A stretch of DNA of 64,000 nt from NCBI RefSeq assembly GCF_018861735.1, contig NZ_JAHLEB010000012.1, positions 1 through 64,000 of the forward strand. The letters are read 5' to 3'. This DNA is from Clostridium lacusfryxellense (lineage in GTDB: Bacteria > Bacillota > Clostridia > Clostridiales > Clostridiaceae). The position numbers and the translations under genes are program-made. Shown here one piece after another: positions 18,026-26,319 of the stretch. Below the pieces are notes generated by a model that was given only the letters and a program-made list of their open reading frames with translations, did not search any database and had not been told where the DNA came from. Positions within the stretch are counted from its first letter, which is position 1, and each line of letters begins with the position of its first letter.

Positions 18026-19399
18026 CTAATATTCCATCTTCGTAGGAGATAATTTAATTATCTCATTTTCTAAAATCATCCCAGTGTACATTACAGGGTC
18101 TTTAGCTGTTGAAAATGGTGGTGCATAAGCTAAATCAAGGTGAAATAAATCTTGTACCTTAGCCCCAAAGGTTATTGCTGTGACAAAAACATCAATTCTC
18201 TTGTCAACTCCACTATTACCAACAATTTGTATACCAAGTAATCTACCTGTGTTTTTATCTGCAACTCCTTTGATAATCATCTCCTGCCCACCATAGTATG
18301 TTGCCTTATCAATCTTTATATTATGACAAACTACTATTTCATATCCTTCCTTTAATGCTTCCTTTTCGCTTAACCCAGTATACGCAATAGCTTTATCAAA
18401 AACCTTGAAAATTCCAGTTCCAAGTATACCTCTAAATTCAAGGTTACCGCCGTTTAATGCTTCCCCTACTATTCTTCCTGTTTTGTTTGCAGTTGAACCA
18501 AGCGGTCTATATATATTCTTTTCCGTTAAACATGAATAGCTTTCTGAGCAATCTCCACAAGCATATATATCCTCAACGCTCGTCAACATCTTCTTGTTAA
18601 CTTTAATTGCTCCCGTTTCACCGATTTCTATTCCCGCATTTTTAGCAAGCTTAATATTAGGCTTAATTCCTACAGCACAAATAATAAAATCCGTTTCTAT
18701 TTTATTACCACTACTTAATATTACTTTAGTACTAGAGATTTCACCTTCAATAGCAGCCACACTATCCCCCAGAACAAGCTTAATATCCTTTTCCTTTAAG
18801 TATTTTTCAACATATAATGCCATATCACTATCCATTGCTGGCATAACTTGAGTTGCAAGTTCCACTATAGTAACATCAATACCTAATTCCTTAAGGTTTT
18901 CAGTCATTTCAAGTCCTATAAACCCAGAACCAACAATAACAACTTTCGATGGATTATTTTTATTTATAAAATTCTTTATTTTATCGGCACTTTGAACATT
19001 TCTCAAATAAAATACATTTGGCCTGTCAATACCCGCAATATTAGGAACTACAGCACTAGCCCCTGTCGCAATAACAAGCTTATCAAACTCCTCAAGAAAA
19101 ATCTCATTAGTTATTAGATTTTTTACAGTCAATTTCTTTCCTATCGCATCTATATTTAATACTTCATGCCTTGTAAAAATATCTACATTATACTTTTTCT
19201 TAAAGTAATCAGAATCTCTTGGAACTATCTCTTCTCTATCCTTTACTTTGTTCCCAATATAATATGGAAGTCCACACCCTGAGTAGGATATATCCATATC
19301 TTTCTCAAAAATGATTATTTTGGCCTGATCATCATTTCTTCTTGCCTTTGCCGCAGCGGATGTTCCAGCCGCAACTGCACCAATTATTACAATTTTCAT
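18026..19399 (-). CDS. CoA-disulfide reductase / NADH oxidase-like flavoprotein
   Basis: A 457-residue FAD- and NAD(P)H-dependent oxidoreductase. An FAD-binding GAVAAG motif (7-12), the single redox cysteine Cys42 in SYSGCGLPYYIG, an NAD(P)H Rossmann motif (VVIVGSGFIGLEM, about 153-165), a second FAD motif (DIYACGDC) and a C-terminal dimerisation domain are visible. The single-Cys class covers CoA-disulfide, polysulfide and water-forming NADH oxidases; no rhodanese domain is fused. Likely role is thiol or oxygen stress defence. Confidence 0.88.
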   Translation of the reverse strand: MKIVIIGAVAAGTSAAAKARRNDDQAKIIIFEKDMDISYSGCGLPYYIGNKVKDREEIVPRDSDYFKKKYNVDIFTRHEVLNIDAIGKKLTVKNLITNEIFLEEFDKLVIATGASAVVPNIAGIDRPNVFYLRNVQSADKIKNFINKNNPSKVVIVGSGFIGLEMTENLKELGIDVTIVELATQVMPAMDSDMALYVEKYLKEKDIKLVLGDSVAAIEGEISSTKVILSSGNKIETDFIICAVGIKPNIKLAKNAGIEIGETGAIKVNKKMLTSVEDIYACGDCSESYSCLTEKNIYRPLGSTANKTGRIVGEALNGGNLEFRGILGTGIFKVFDKAIAYTGLSEKEALKEGYEIVVCHNIKIDKATYYGGQEMIIKGVADKNTGRLLGIQIVGNSGVDKRIDVFVTAITFGAKVQDLFHLDLAYAPPFSTAKDPVMYTGMILENEIIKLSPTKMEY

Positions 19400-19430
19400 C
19401 TATTTTACCTCCCTTATCTCATAAAATAAT

Positions 19431-20168
19431 TTAAATTATATTATTATCAAATAAGAACTTTTTATCTTCCATTATTTCCTTATAATCACCATCTCTGATA
19501 ATTGTGTGATCCTTTGAAAATACAACAACTCTCTTAAATACCCCTTCTACATACTCAAAATCATGAGTTGAACACAATATAGTTTTTCCAGCCTCATTTA
19601 ATTCAATCATTAATTTTTTTAAAAACCTTTTAGACTCAGGGTCTAGTCCATTCATAGGTTCATCAAAAACAAGTACATCGGGATTCATTACAAGTACAGA
19701 GGCTATAGCTATTTTTCTTTTTTCCCCTCCACTTAAGTGGTAAGGCTGCCTATCTTTTAAGTTATCAACCTTTAATAAATTTAATATATCTTCAACTCTA
19801 ATTCGGACCTCATCCTCTGGCATATTCATTTGTCTTATTCCAAAAGCTATTTCATCATATACATTTGAACAGAATAGTTGTACTTCTGAATTTTGGAATA
19901 CAAATCCTATTTTTTTATGAAACTTCTTTAAAAACATATCATTTTGAAGGTGTTTTGAGGTTATTTTGAGTCCTTCGAACTCGTAGCTTCCACTATCTGG
20001 ATTAACTAACCCATTAATTAATTTCATAAGTGTTGATTTTCCACTTCCATTTGGTCCAATAAATGCTACAGACTCACCCGCATTAATTTTAATATTTACA
20101 TTTTTAAGTGCTGGCACTCCACAATCATATGAATAATTAATATCTTTTAACACAATCACTAAAATCAC
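19431..20168 (-). CDS. cbiO: ECF/cobalt-type ABC transporter ATPase
   Basis: A 245-residue ATPase of the CbiO/EcfA type. Walker A is GPNGSGKST (38-46), signature LSGGEKRKIAIA, Walker B VLVFDEPMNGLD. The start is probably GTG at 20168, overlapping the TGA of the permease gene; GTG codons at 20159 or 20153 are alternatives. Only one ATPase is present, so it would work as a homodimer with the CbiQ-like protein. No substrate-binding component is adjacent. Confidence 0.88.
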   Translation of the reverse strand: MILVIVLKDINYSYDCGVPALKNVNIKINAGESVAFIGPNGSGKSTLMKLINGLVNPDSGSYEFEGLKITSKHLQNDMFLKKFHKKIGFVFQNSEVQLFCSNVYDEIAFGIRQMNMPEDEVRIRVEDILNLLKVDNLKDRQPYHLSGGEKRKIAIASVLVMNPDVLVFDEPMNGLDPESKRFLKKLMIELNEAGKTILCSTHDFEYVEGVFKRVVVFSKDHTIIRDGDYKEIMEDKKFLFDNNII

Positions 20169-20959
20169 ACCCTAACAAAATAAAAATATGAAACTATAAA
20201 ACCTATATCAATCATAATACATAACATATCATTTAATCTAAACTTTAACTTGCTATGTAATTTATATTCTCCTGTAAATCCCCTACATTCCATTGCTCCA
20301 TACATTTCCTCAGCCATTTCTTTTGACTTTATAAACATAGTGCCTATTATTCCTGATATCGAAGTAGTCTTATTTTTGTTTTTCCCAACCGATCTTAATT
20401 TAAGAGCATACAACATATTTAATGAAAACTCTCCAAAAATAATTATATACTTTATAGTAATATCTAAGACTAAAATAAAAATATCTGGTATAAAAAATAA
20501 TTTTAATGTCTTAGTAGTTTCATCCCATTTAGAAATAGATGATGTAATATTAACTACTGTAATTGTTGTGAGTGTTTTAATTATTAGTAATACACTGTTA
20601 TTTTGATTTCCCATAAGTATAGATGGCAAAAGAACAATAAGAGTAAAAATTGCAACTACTACTGCCATTCTAATTATATGATTTATTTCTTTCGCTGTAA
20701 GCACACTAATAATAAGTAATAAATATACGTCTACTATTATTAAAAACCCAAAACTTCTAGATAACGATACCATTATTATTAATATAATTGCTGATATAAT
20801 TTTAGTTATAGCATTTATATTGAATCTATTAGATTCAAATTTTGACCCATATTTAAATTTTGACAGCATCTTCAAAATAGTTAAGATACTCTTGTTGATA
20901 AAAGTATTTTTCTCCTCTAAAGGAATATAATCATCTTTTTTCAATAGCCATTCTGGCAT
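20165..20959 (-). CDS. cbiQ: ECF/cobalt-type transporter transmembrane protein
   Basis: A 264-residue EcfT/CbiQ-family protein with about five or six membrane segments and the coupling motif with Ala-Arg-Gly-like chemistry (GAMECRGFTGEY, about 223-234). The beginning MPEWLLKKD resembles CbiQ of cobalt or nickel importers. CbiM and CbiN are not next to it, so the substrate is open. It overlaps the ATPase gene by four bases. Confidence 0.82.
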   Translation of the reverse strand: MPEWLLKKDDYIPLEEKNTFINKSILTILKMLSKFKYGSKFESNRFNINAITKIISAIILIIMVSLSRSFGFLIIVDVYLLLIISVLTAKEINHIIRMAVVVAIFTLIVLLPSILMGNQNNSVLLIIKTLTTITVVNITSSISKWDETTKTLKLFFIPDIFILVLDITIKYIIIFGEFSLNMLYALKLRSVGKNKNKTTSISGIIGTMFIKSKEMAEEMYGAMECRGFTGEYKLHSKLKFRLNDMLCIMIDIGFIVSYFYFVRV

Positions 20960-21051
20960 TTAAAACTCCCTCTTTCCGTGGCCTCTCTTAATTCTACATA
21001 TAAATATTCTACACTGAATACATGTATATTACAACCACCTTGGGATATCAA
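20941..21051 (-). CDS. Possible 36-residue leader peptide before cbiQ
   Basis: A frame starting with TTG at 21051, five bases after a perfect AGGAGG, runs 36 codons and ends in TGA at 20941, overlapping the cbiQ start by about 19 bases. The strong RBS has no other gene to serve. It could be a regulatory leader for translational coupling or the tail of a decayed S-component gene. No homology recognised. Confidence 0.3.
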   Translation of the reverse strand: MISQGGCNIHVFSVEYLYVELREATERGSFKCQNGY

Positions 21052-21162
21052 ATTCCTCCTATATATTATTATATAAAACAGTATATTTACAATTTTTACT
21101 GGTATAATTATTAATAAGATAATTATATAATATTACTATTAATTTTTTATAAGGAGCAAAGT

Positions 21163-21882
21163 ATGGATAACTACGAAGAAAATGCACTAAACGAATTAAT
21201 TTTATGGCAAGGTAAAATGAAAAAGAAACCATCTTCTACAAGTGGCATTGCCAAAGGTATACAAGATAAGATGAATAACTTAATGCCTGATAAAATTCAA
21301 AATATTATTAATACTTCAATAGAAAACATGGCAAAACTAGTTCTAGTTGGTTCTGAATACACATCAAAACAACCAGTATTTAATACAAGTCTTGAAGATC
21401 GCGAAATTCTTGCGAAAAAATCTATTGATTTTTATAGAAATGCTGCCACCGCATCTGGAGCTGGAACCGGAGCTTCTGGCCTTATAGTAGGCCTTGCAGA
21501 TTTCCCTATCCTTTTAAGTTTAAAAGTTAAATTTTTATTTGAATTAGCTAGCATATATGGTTTTGATGTACGTGATTACAAAGAGAGATTATATATTCTA
21601 TACGTTTTTCAGTTAGCCTTTTCAAATGATAAAAGAAGGATAGAAATTTATGATCAAATTTCTAACTGGGATAGTTACGTTAAAGATTTACCTACTGATG
21701 TAGACTCATTTGACTGGAAAACTTTCCAACAAGAATACAGGGATTATATAGATTTGGCGAAAATGTTACAACTTGTTCCTGGAATTGGCCTAGTTGTTGG
21801 TGCGTATGCTAACTATAAACTAATGAATAAGTTATATACTACAGCTGTTAATGCTTATAGGCTAAGAGTTTTTAAGAAATGA
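21163..21882 (+). CDS. EcsC family protein
   Basis: A 239-residue protein of the EcsC family, named after the third gene of the Bacillus ecs locus; biochemical function unknown. A glycine/alanine-rich hydrophobic stretch (ATASGAGTGASGLIVGLADF, about 104-123) and another near the C-terminus (VPGIGLVVGAYANYKLM) suggest membrane contact. An AAGGAG RBS precedes the ATG. It is monocistronic with a shared terminator after it. Confidence 0.85.
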   Translation: MDNYEENALNELILWQGKMKKKPSSTSGIAKGIQDKMNNLMPDKIQNIINTSIENMAKLVLVGSEYTSKQPVFNTSLEDREILAKKSIDFYRNAATASGAGTGASGLIVGLADFPILLSLKVKFLFELASIYGFDVRDYKERLYILYVFQLAFSNDKRRIEIYDQISNWDSYVKDLPTDVDSFDWKTFQQEYRDYIDLAKMLQLVPGIGLVVGAYANYKLMNKLYTTAVNAYRLRVFKK

Positions 21883-21906
21883 TTGTTTTAGAACACGCAC
21901 TATATT

Positions 21907-21950
21907 AAAAACGACTCTCAAATTAACTTATCTAATTTGAGAGTCATTTA
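21907..21950. terminator. Bidirectional terminator between ecsC-like and rubrerythrin genes
   Basis: Perfect 13-bp stem GACTCTCAAATTA (21913-21925) with its complement (21932-21944). Modest A- and T-rich flanks on both sides serve the converging genes. Confidence 0.82.
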
Positions 21951-21968
21951 ATTTATTTATTTAATATC

Positions 21969-22556
21969 CTATTTTAGATTTTCAACTAATACCTGAAAAT
22001 ATCCTAGTGGATGTTTGCAGACTGGACATATTTTCGGAGCATCTGTACCTTCATATATATAACCACAGTTGTTACATAACCAGTTTACTGGCGTTTCTCT
22101 ATGATATATAGTATCGGTTTCTAAACTAGTTAATAACGCCTTAAATCTTTCATCATGATGTTTTTCTACTTCAGCTATTTTTCTAAATGCAAGAGCAATT
22201 TCAGGAAAACCTTCTTTTTGTGCAACCTCCCCAAAGCCTGGATAAATTTCTGTCCACTCTTCATTTTCTCCATTTGCTGCTGATAATAAATTTGCTTTGG
22301 TATCTCCAAGCCCTACAGGATAACCTGCATTAATTTCTACTGATTCACCATTTAATTCTTGATTTAAAAATTTAAAAAACTGTTTAGCATGAGATAACTC
22401 ATTGCCTGCTGTTTCTGTAAATATATTAGATATCTGTATGTATCCTTCTTTTTTTGCAACAGATGCATAATATGTATATCTATTTCTAGCTTGTGATTCC
22501 CCTGCAAAACCTCTCATGAGATTCTCTGCTGTCTCTGTTCCCTTTAACATTTTCAT
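21969..22556 (-). CDS. rbr: Rubrerythrin
   Basis: A 195-residue peroxide-reducing non-haem iron protein of anaerobes. An N-terminal ferritin-like di-iron domain carries the Glu/His ligands ([36 protein letters not shown]), and a C-terminal rubredoxin-like domain has CNNCG and CPVCKHP. The frame extends to 22682, but the ATG at 22556 has AAGGAGG 6 bases upstream; the extension overlaps the metQ terminator and is not translated. A palindrome sits just upstream. Confidence 0.95.
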   Translation of the reverse strand: MKMLKGTETAENLMRGFAGESQARNRYTYYASVAKKEGYIQISNIFTETAGNELSHAKQFFKFLNQELNGESVEINAGYPVGLGDTKANLLSAANGENEEWTEIYPGFGEVAQKEGFPEIALAFRKIAEVEKHHDERFKALLTSLETDTIYHRETPVNWLCNNCGYIYEGTDAPKICPVCKHPLGYFQVLVENLK

Positions 22557-22570
22557 GAAATACCTCCTTG

Positions 22571-22588
22571 TTTTCTCGATCGAGAAAA
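22571..22588 (-). promoter_or_regulatory. Palindromic operator candidate before rubrerythrin
   Basis: TTTTCTCGATCGAGAAAA is a perfect 18-bp palindrome ending 8 bases before the RBS. It does not resemble the usual PerR box, so another redox-responsive repressor may bind here. Regulator unknown. Confidence 0.6.
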
Positions 22589-22665
22589 TAGTTATATTAA
22601 CTAGTATTGCCCAAATAACATATTTTCCTTCATCAAAAAAATATTTCTTTAAATTAGTCCACTTA

Positions 22666-22714
22666 AACAATAAAACCACCATGATATTAGCTATAAGCTA
22701 AATCATAGTGGTTT
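22666..22714 (-). terminator. Terminator of the metNIQ operon
   Basis: Stem of 13 bp with one mismatch (22673-22685 with 22702-22714) containing an inner AGCT pairing, then TATTGTTT on the minus strand, 16 bases after the metQ stop. Confidence 0.8.
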
Positions 22715-22730
22715 CAATATTAATTATAGT

Positions 22731-23552
22731 TTAGAATGCAGGAATTACAGCACCTTTATATTTATCTTCAATGAACTTTTTAACTTCTGGAGAAGTTAAA
22801 GCCTCTGAAAGTGCTTTTATATAAGGTTTTTCTTTATCTTCTGTTTTAACTGCAAGTACATTTGCATAAGGTGAATCTTTTGCTTCAACTGCTAATGCAT
22901 CCCCTAAATTTAATTTAGCTTCTATTGCGTAATTAGCATTTATAACTGCTGCATCTAAATCTGCTAATACTCTTGGAAGTTGTGGAGCTTCTAATTCAGT
23001 TATTTTAAGATTCTTTTTGTTTTCTGTAATATCAAGTTTTGATATAAGATCGCCAGCTTTTAATTTTAAAAGTCCTGCTTTTTCAAGTACTCTAAGTGCT
23101 CTCGCACCATTTGTAGGATCATTTGGAATAACTATCTCAGCTCCATCTTTTATATCGGCAATTGTTTTGTATTTAGAAGAATATAAAGCCATAGGCTCAA
23201 TATGAACCTTTACAGTATAAGTAAGATCTAATCCTTTTTCTTTACTGAATGTTTCGAGGTACGGTACATGTTGAAAGAAATTAGCATCTAATTGGCCTTC
23301 AGCAAGTGCAGTGTTTGGTATTACATAGTCAGTAAATTCGACTATTTCAAGAGTATATCCTTCTTTTGCAAGTAATGGTTTTACAACCTCTAATATTTCT
23401 TTGTGAGGCACTGGTGATGCACCTACTTTAATTATTTTTTTGTCAGTTACAACCGCTTCTTTTTTCGCACCGCATCCGCCTAATGCGAAAACTACAACTA
23501 TTGATAATACTAAACTTAATATTTTTTTCATTTTTAAATCTCTTTTTTTCAT
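22731..23552 (-). CDS. metQ: Methionine-binding lipoprotein MetQ
   Basis: A 273-residue NlpA-family substrate-binding lipoprotein of the MetNIQ importer. Signal peptide with lipobox LGGC (Cys27) and family motifs KVGASPVPHKEIL, ANFFQHVPYL, VIPNDPTNGARAL and INANYAIEA. The first ATG has GGGGG nearby; a second ATG (residue 8) follows an exact repeat of the start region. SAM-I riboswitches upstream of metN support methionine over other substrates. Confidence 0.95.
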   Translation of the reverse strand: MKKRDLKMKKILSLVLSIVVVFALGGCGAKKEAVVTDKKIIKVGASPVPHKEILEVVKPLLAKEGYTLEIVEFTDYVIPNTALAEGQLDANFFQHVPYLETFSKEKGLDLTYTVKVHIEPMALYSSKYKTIADIKDGAEIVIPNDPTNGARALRVLEKAGLLKLKAGDLISKLDITENKKNLKITELEAPQLPRVLADLDAAVINANYAIEAKLNLGDALAVEAKDSPYANVLAVKTEDKEKPYIKALSEALTSPEVKKFIEDKYKGAVIPAF

Positions 23553-23656
23553 TTTTAAATCCCCCTTGTATTCTTGTATTAGTCTTAATAGTATTTAACT
23601 ATTAATCATTTGTTATTCTTTTTTAACTTATTATAATAAAACTTCCATCTTAACTA

Positions 23657-23703
23657 TTATTCATCACCAAAGAGTGATGCGCATCACCCAAAGTAATGAA
23701 TAA
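23657..23703 (-). promoter_or_regulatory. Long hairpin between metI and metQ
   Basis: TTATTCAT (23657-23664) pairs with ATGAATAA (23696-23703), and the centre is the 14-bp palindrome GTGATGCGCATCAC. It lies in a 167-base gap. It may stabilise the metQ message or cause partial termination so that metQ is expressed differently from metNI. Confidence 0.5.
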
Positions 23704-23719
23704 ATCATAATATGAAAAT

Positions 23720-24364
23720 CTATTTAATCATTTTCCTGTACAATATATTACCTAATACTTGTATTATCTGAACAAGTAAAATTAATATTACAACAGTGTA
23801 TATCATAATATCCACCTTAAATCTATAATATCCATATTTTACAGCTACATCTCCAAGACCTCCACCACCAATTATTCCAGCCATTGCTGAGAAGCCTATA
23901 ATGTTTATAATGATTAATGTAATTCCAAGGACCATAGCTGGCATTGCTTCTTTTACCATAACTTTAAATATAATTTGGTATGTTTTTGCACCAAATGATT
24001 TAGCTGCTTCAATAATTCCGTAATCAACCTCTAAGAGTGCAGATTCTATTATCCTTGCAGTAAATGGAGCTGCTCCAAGTGTTAGTGGAACTATAGCTGC
24101 AGTAGTACCTATAGTTGTTCCAACAATAAATTTTGTTAAAGGAAGTATAGATATCATAAGTATTATAAACGGGAATGACCTGAGTATATTAATAACTAGA
24201 TTCAAACTTTTATAAACCAAATGATTTGGACGAAGTCCTTTAGGACCAGTTACGATTAATCCTACTCCTGAAATAAATCCTAAAATTACTGCAAAAATTG
24301 TTGATAATGTTACCATATATAAGGTATCTATTAGTGCTGGCAATAAAACTTCTTTAAATAACAT
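23720..24364 (-). CDS. metI: Methionine ABC transporter permease MetI
   Basis: A 214-residue permease with five predicted membrane segments and the ABC docking loop EAAKSFGAKTYQIIFKVMV. Family motifs NILRSFPFIILMI and MAGIIGGGGLGDVAVKYGY are present. Its ATG directly follows the metN stop. Confidence 0.95.
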   Translation of the reverse strand: MLFKEVLLPALIDTLYMVTLSTIFAVILGFISGVGLIVTGPKGLRPNHLVYKSLNLVINILRSFPFIILMISILPLTKFIVGTTIGTTAAIVPLTLGAAPFTARIIESALLEVDYGIIEAAKSFGAKTYQIIFKVMVKEAMPAMVLGITLIIINIIGFSAMAGIIGGGGLGDVAVKYGYYRFKVDIMIYTVVILILLVQIIQVLGNILYRKMIK

Positions 24365-25375
24365 CTATACTCCCTCCTTCGCATCATTTATTTCTAAATC
24401 ATTTTTAATCTCTACATTATCGCTAAGTTCCCAAGCTATAAATTTCCCATCTAAATAGTTTGTTATTTTATCTCTATTTTGAGATGATACGTTTATTATA
24501 AGACTTCCCATTACATTATCTCGGAATTTTTCAAGTCTACCCCATACTATTGAGAAATCAATATCAAGTTCCCTAGCAATTTGAGTTATAAGACAACTCT
24601 GAGTAATCTCTTTTGTAAAAAATATTTTTATATTATGTCCTGAACTTGGCAGTAATTCTTCCTCGCCAATAAGTATTTTCATTTCTTTTGTTGGCCTAAT
24701 AAATAATTCATCCGTAGTTCCGCGGCTTTTAATTTCGCCACCTTCTAGGAGTATAAATTTATTACAAATTTCTTTTACAACTTCCATCTGATGAGTAACT
24801 ACAATAATTGTTATATTAAATTTATTGTTAATATCTCTTAAAAGCTGCAATATTGATTTTGTAGTTTTAGGGTCTAATGCAGAAGTAGCTTCATCACAAA
24901 GTAATATCTTTGGATTAAGCGCTAAAGCCCTTGCAATTCCAACCCTTTGTTTTTGACCTCCACTAAGTTGTTTTACATTGCTATAAACTTTATCATTAAG
25001 TCCTACGAGCTCTATTAAGCTATCCACTCTTTTTTTAATGAAACTTTTATCATTTCCCCATACTTCTAACGGAAAAGCTATATTCTCAAAAACATTTTTG
25101 CTATTAATAAGGTTAAAACTTTGAAATATAATGCCTACATCTTTTCTAAACTCTCGAAGTTCTTTTACGCTTAAGTCCTTAACACTTTTGCCCATTATAT
25201 TAACGGTACCTTCATCGTATGTTTCAAGACCATTAAAACATCTAAGCAAAGTGGATTTTCCCGCACCACTGTGACCAATAACTCCATAAATATCACCTTT
25301 TTGCACTGTAAAGGAAACATCATTTAATACTTTTACATTTGAAAAACTTTTACTTACGCCCTGAACTTTAATCAT
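24365..25375 (-). CDS. metN: Methionine ABC transporter ATPase MetN
   Basis: A 336-residue ATPase with Walker A GHSGAGKST (34-42), signature [16 protein letters not shown], Walker B ILLCDEATSALD, and a C-terminal NIL domain (about 255-330) that in MetN binds methionine and inhibits transport when the cell is replete. It is the first gene after the tandem SAM riboswitches. Confidence 0.96.
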   Translation of the reverse strand: MIKVQGVSKSFSNVKVLNDVSFTVQKGDIYGVIGHSGAGKSTLLRCFNGLETYDEGTVNIMGKSVKDLSVKELREFRKDVGIIFQSFNLINSKNVFENIAFPLEVWGNDKSFIKKRVDSLIELVGLNDKVYSNVKQLSGGQKQRVGIARALALNPKILLCDEATSALDPKTTKSILQLLRDINNKFNITIIVVTHQMEVVKEICNKFILLEGGEIKSRGTTDELFIRPTKEMKILIGEEELLPSSGHNIKIFFTKEITQSCLITQIARELDIDFSIVWGRLEKFRDNVMGSLIINVSSQNRDKITNYLDGKFIAWELSDNVEIKNDLEINDAKEGV

Positions 25376-25448
25376 GATATCCCTTCTCTCTTTTAATGCT
25401 TATACTTCATATATTAATAGAATTTACAAGCAACTAATTATTTTCATA

Positions 25449-25500
25449 AAAAAAATAGAACCCAAGAATAAACTCGAGCTCTAAAGCCAACTTTATTCTT
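25449..25500 (-). terminator. Terminator of the downstream SAM riboswitch
   Basis: AAGAATAAA/TTTATTCTT arms (25492-25500 and 25464-25472) close a loop holding GAGCTC, with a run of eight T just beyond. The upstream arm overlaps the 3' strand of aptamer helix P1. Confidence 0.72.
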
Positions 25501-25624
25501 ATCTTACAGCATATTAATATAGAGATACTATATATTGCTGCAGGATTTAACACCATATATCATACCTGATACTGGTTGTCGGGTTTCATCGGGCCATTCC
25601 CTCCACCTCTCTTGATAAGAGATA
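25497..25624 (-). promoter_or_regulatory. SAM-I (S-box) riboswitch, copy 2, nearest metN
   Basis: Minus-strand order: CTCTTATCAAGAGAGG, TGGAGGGA, GGCCCGATGAAACCCGACAACC, GGTGTTAAATCCTGC, then GATAAGA closing P1. These are the conserved S-box blocks, including kink-turn and pseudoknot segments. SAM binding should stop transcription before metN. Confidence 0.95.
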
Positions 25625-25647
25625 TTAAATTTTAATTTATAGTCATA

Positions 25648-25697
25648 TAAAAAAACAAAAAACCTCTTTCACCATTATAGCTAATGATGAAAGAGGT
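25648..25697 (-). terminator. Terminator of the upstream SAM riboswitch
   Basis: A 16-bp stem with one mismatch (25662-25677 with 25682-25697) followed on the minus strand by TTTTTTGTTTTTTT. ACCTCTTTC of the stem can instead pair with GAGAGAGGT at the 3' side of the aptamer, a classical antiterminator. Confidence 0.88.
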
Positions 25698-25714
25698 ATA
25701 AAATTTCAAAGACA

Positions 25715-25838
25715 CCTCTCTCATCTTCCGCTAAGGCTATGCACTTAACGCAGGAATTAGCACCTATTCAAACAAAACTTGTCTGATGGTTGCCGAGGTA
25801 TCATCGGGCCGGTCCCTCTACCTCTCTTGATGAGAATT
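25715..25838 (-). promoter_or_regulatory. SAM-I (S-box) riboswitch, copy 1, upstream
   Basis: Minus-strand order: TTCTCATCAAGAGAGG, TAGAGGGA, GGCCCGATGATACCTCGGCAACC, AGGTGCTAATTCCTGC, then GATGAGAGAGG. All S-box core elements are present. It has its own complete terminator, so metNIQ is behind two SAM switches in series. Confidence 0.96.
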
Positions 25839-25921
25839 AATTGATTTATTAAATTAGACTCATGATATCACTATATTAAAGCAATGTAAAGAAGAAAATT
25901 TATTAAACCTATCATTAAACT

Positions 25922-26116
25922 TTAACCTCTTGGAGCATACATAATTATAAGTGCTCCAATTACTGCTATAGTGCCACCAATTAAATCAAATTTATCTGGG
26001 ATTATATTTTCAACTTTAAAGCCCCACAAAATACCTTTACCTTCACGTAGCCACATCCATATTAGGTATCCCCCACCTATTTCAAATACTCCCGCTAAAA
26101 CAAATGATTGATTTAT
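25922..26116 (-). pseudogene. Remnant of a YnfA/UPF0060 family membrane protein gene
   Basis: Minus-strand translation gives [20 protein letters not shown]... followed by [21 protein letters not shown] and a stop at 25922-25924. These are the first and last membrane segments of the roughly 108-residue YnfA (UPF0060) family. About 40 central residues are missing in frame, and a TAA codon in place of the start region lies just upstream. The remnant is cut off exactly where an inverted-repeat element begins. Confidence 0.78.
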
Positions 26117-26292
26117 AACTTAAGATATTCGACAAATTATATTATATTTACTTAATATTAATCCTTTATTTACATACACGAAACATATTTCGCCATTATT
26201 CTCGTTATATGCTTTATATAATATGATACAATATTATATAATAACGATTTCAATTATATTATTTGTCGAGTATTGTCAAATTTAGGTTATAA
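26113..26292. mobile_element. MITE-like inverted-repeat element
   Basis: An AT-rich segment of about 180 bp. Outer arms TTATAAC (26113-26119) and GTTATAA (26286-26292) and inner arms of about 22 bp with two or three mismatches (26125-26146 and 26252-26274, containing CGACAAAT/ATTTGTCG) are in inverted orientation. It has no coding capacity and truncates ynfA. A non-autonomous element is the likeliest reading, but no target duplication is clear. Confidence 0.45.
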
Positions 26293-26319
26293 ACGTCATA
26301 TTATTTTAAGGAGCTAAAG

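Noticed and set aside
22557-22682. N-terminal extension of rubrerythrin by 42 residues
   Set aside because: It covers the metQ terminator and the palindrome; the standard rubrerythrin start at 22556 has AAGGAGG.
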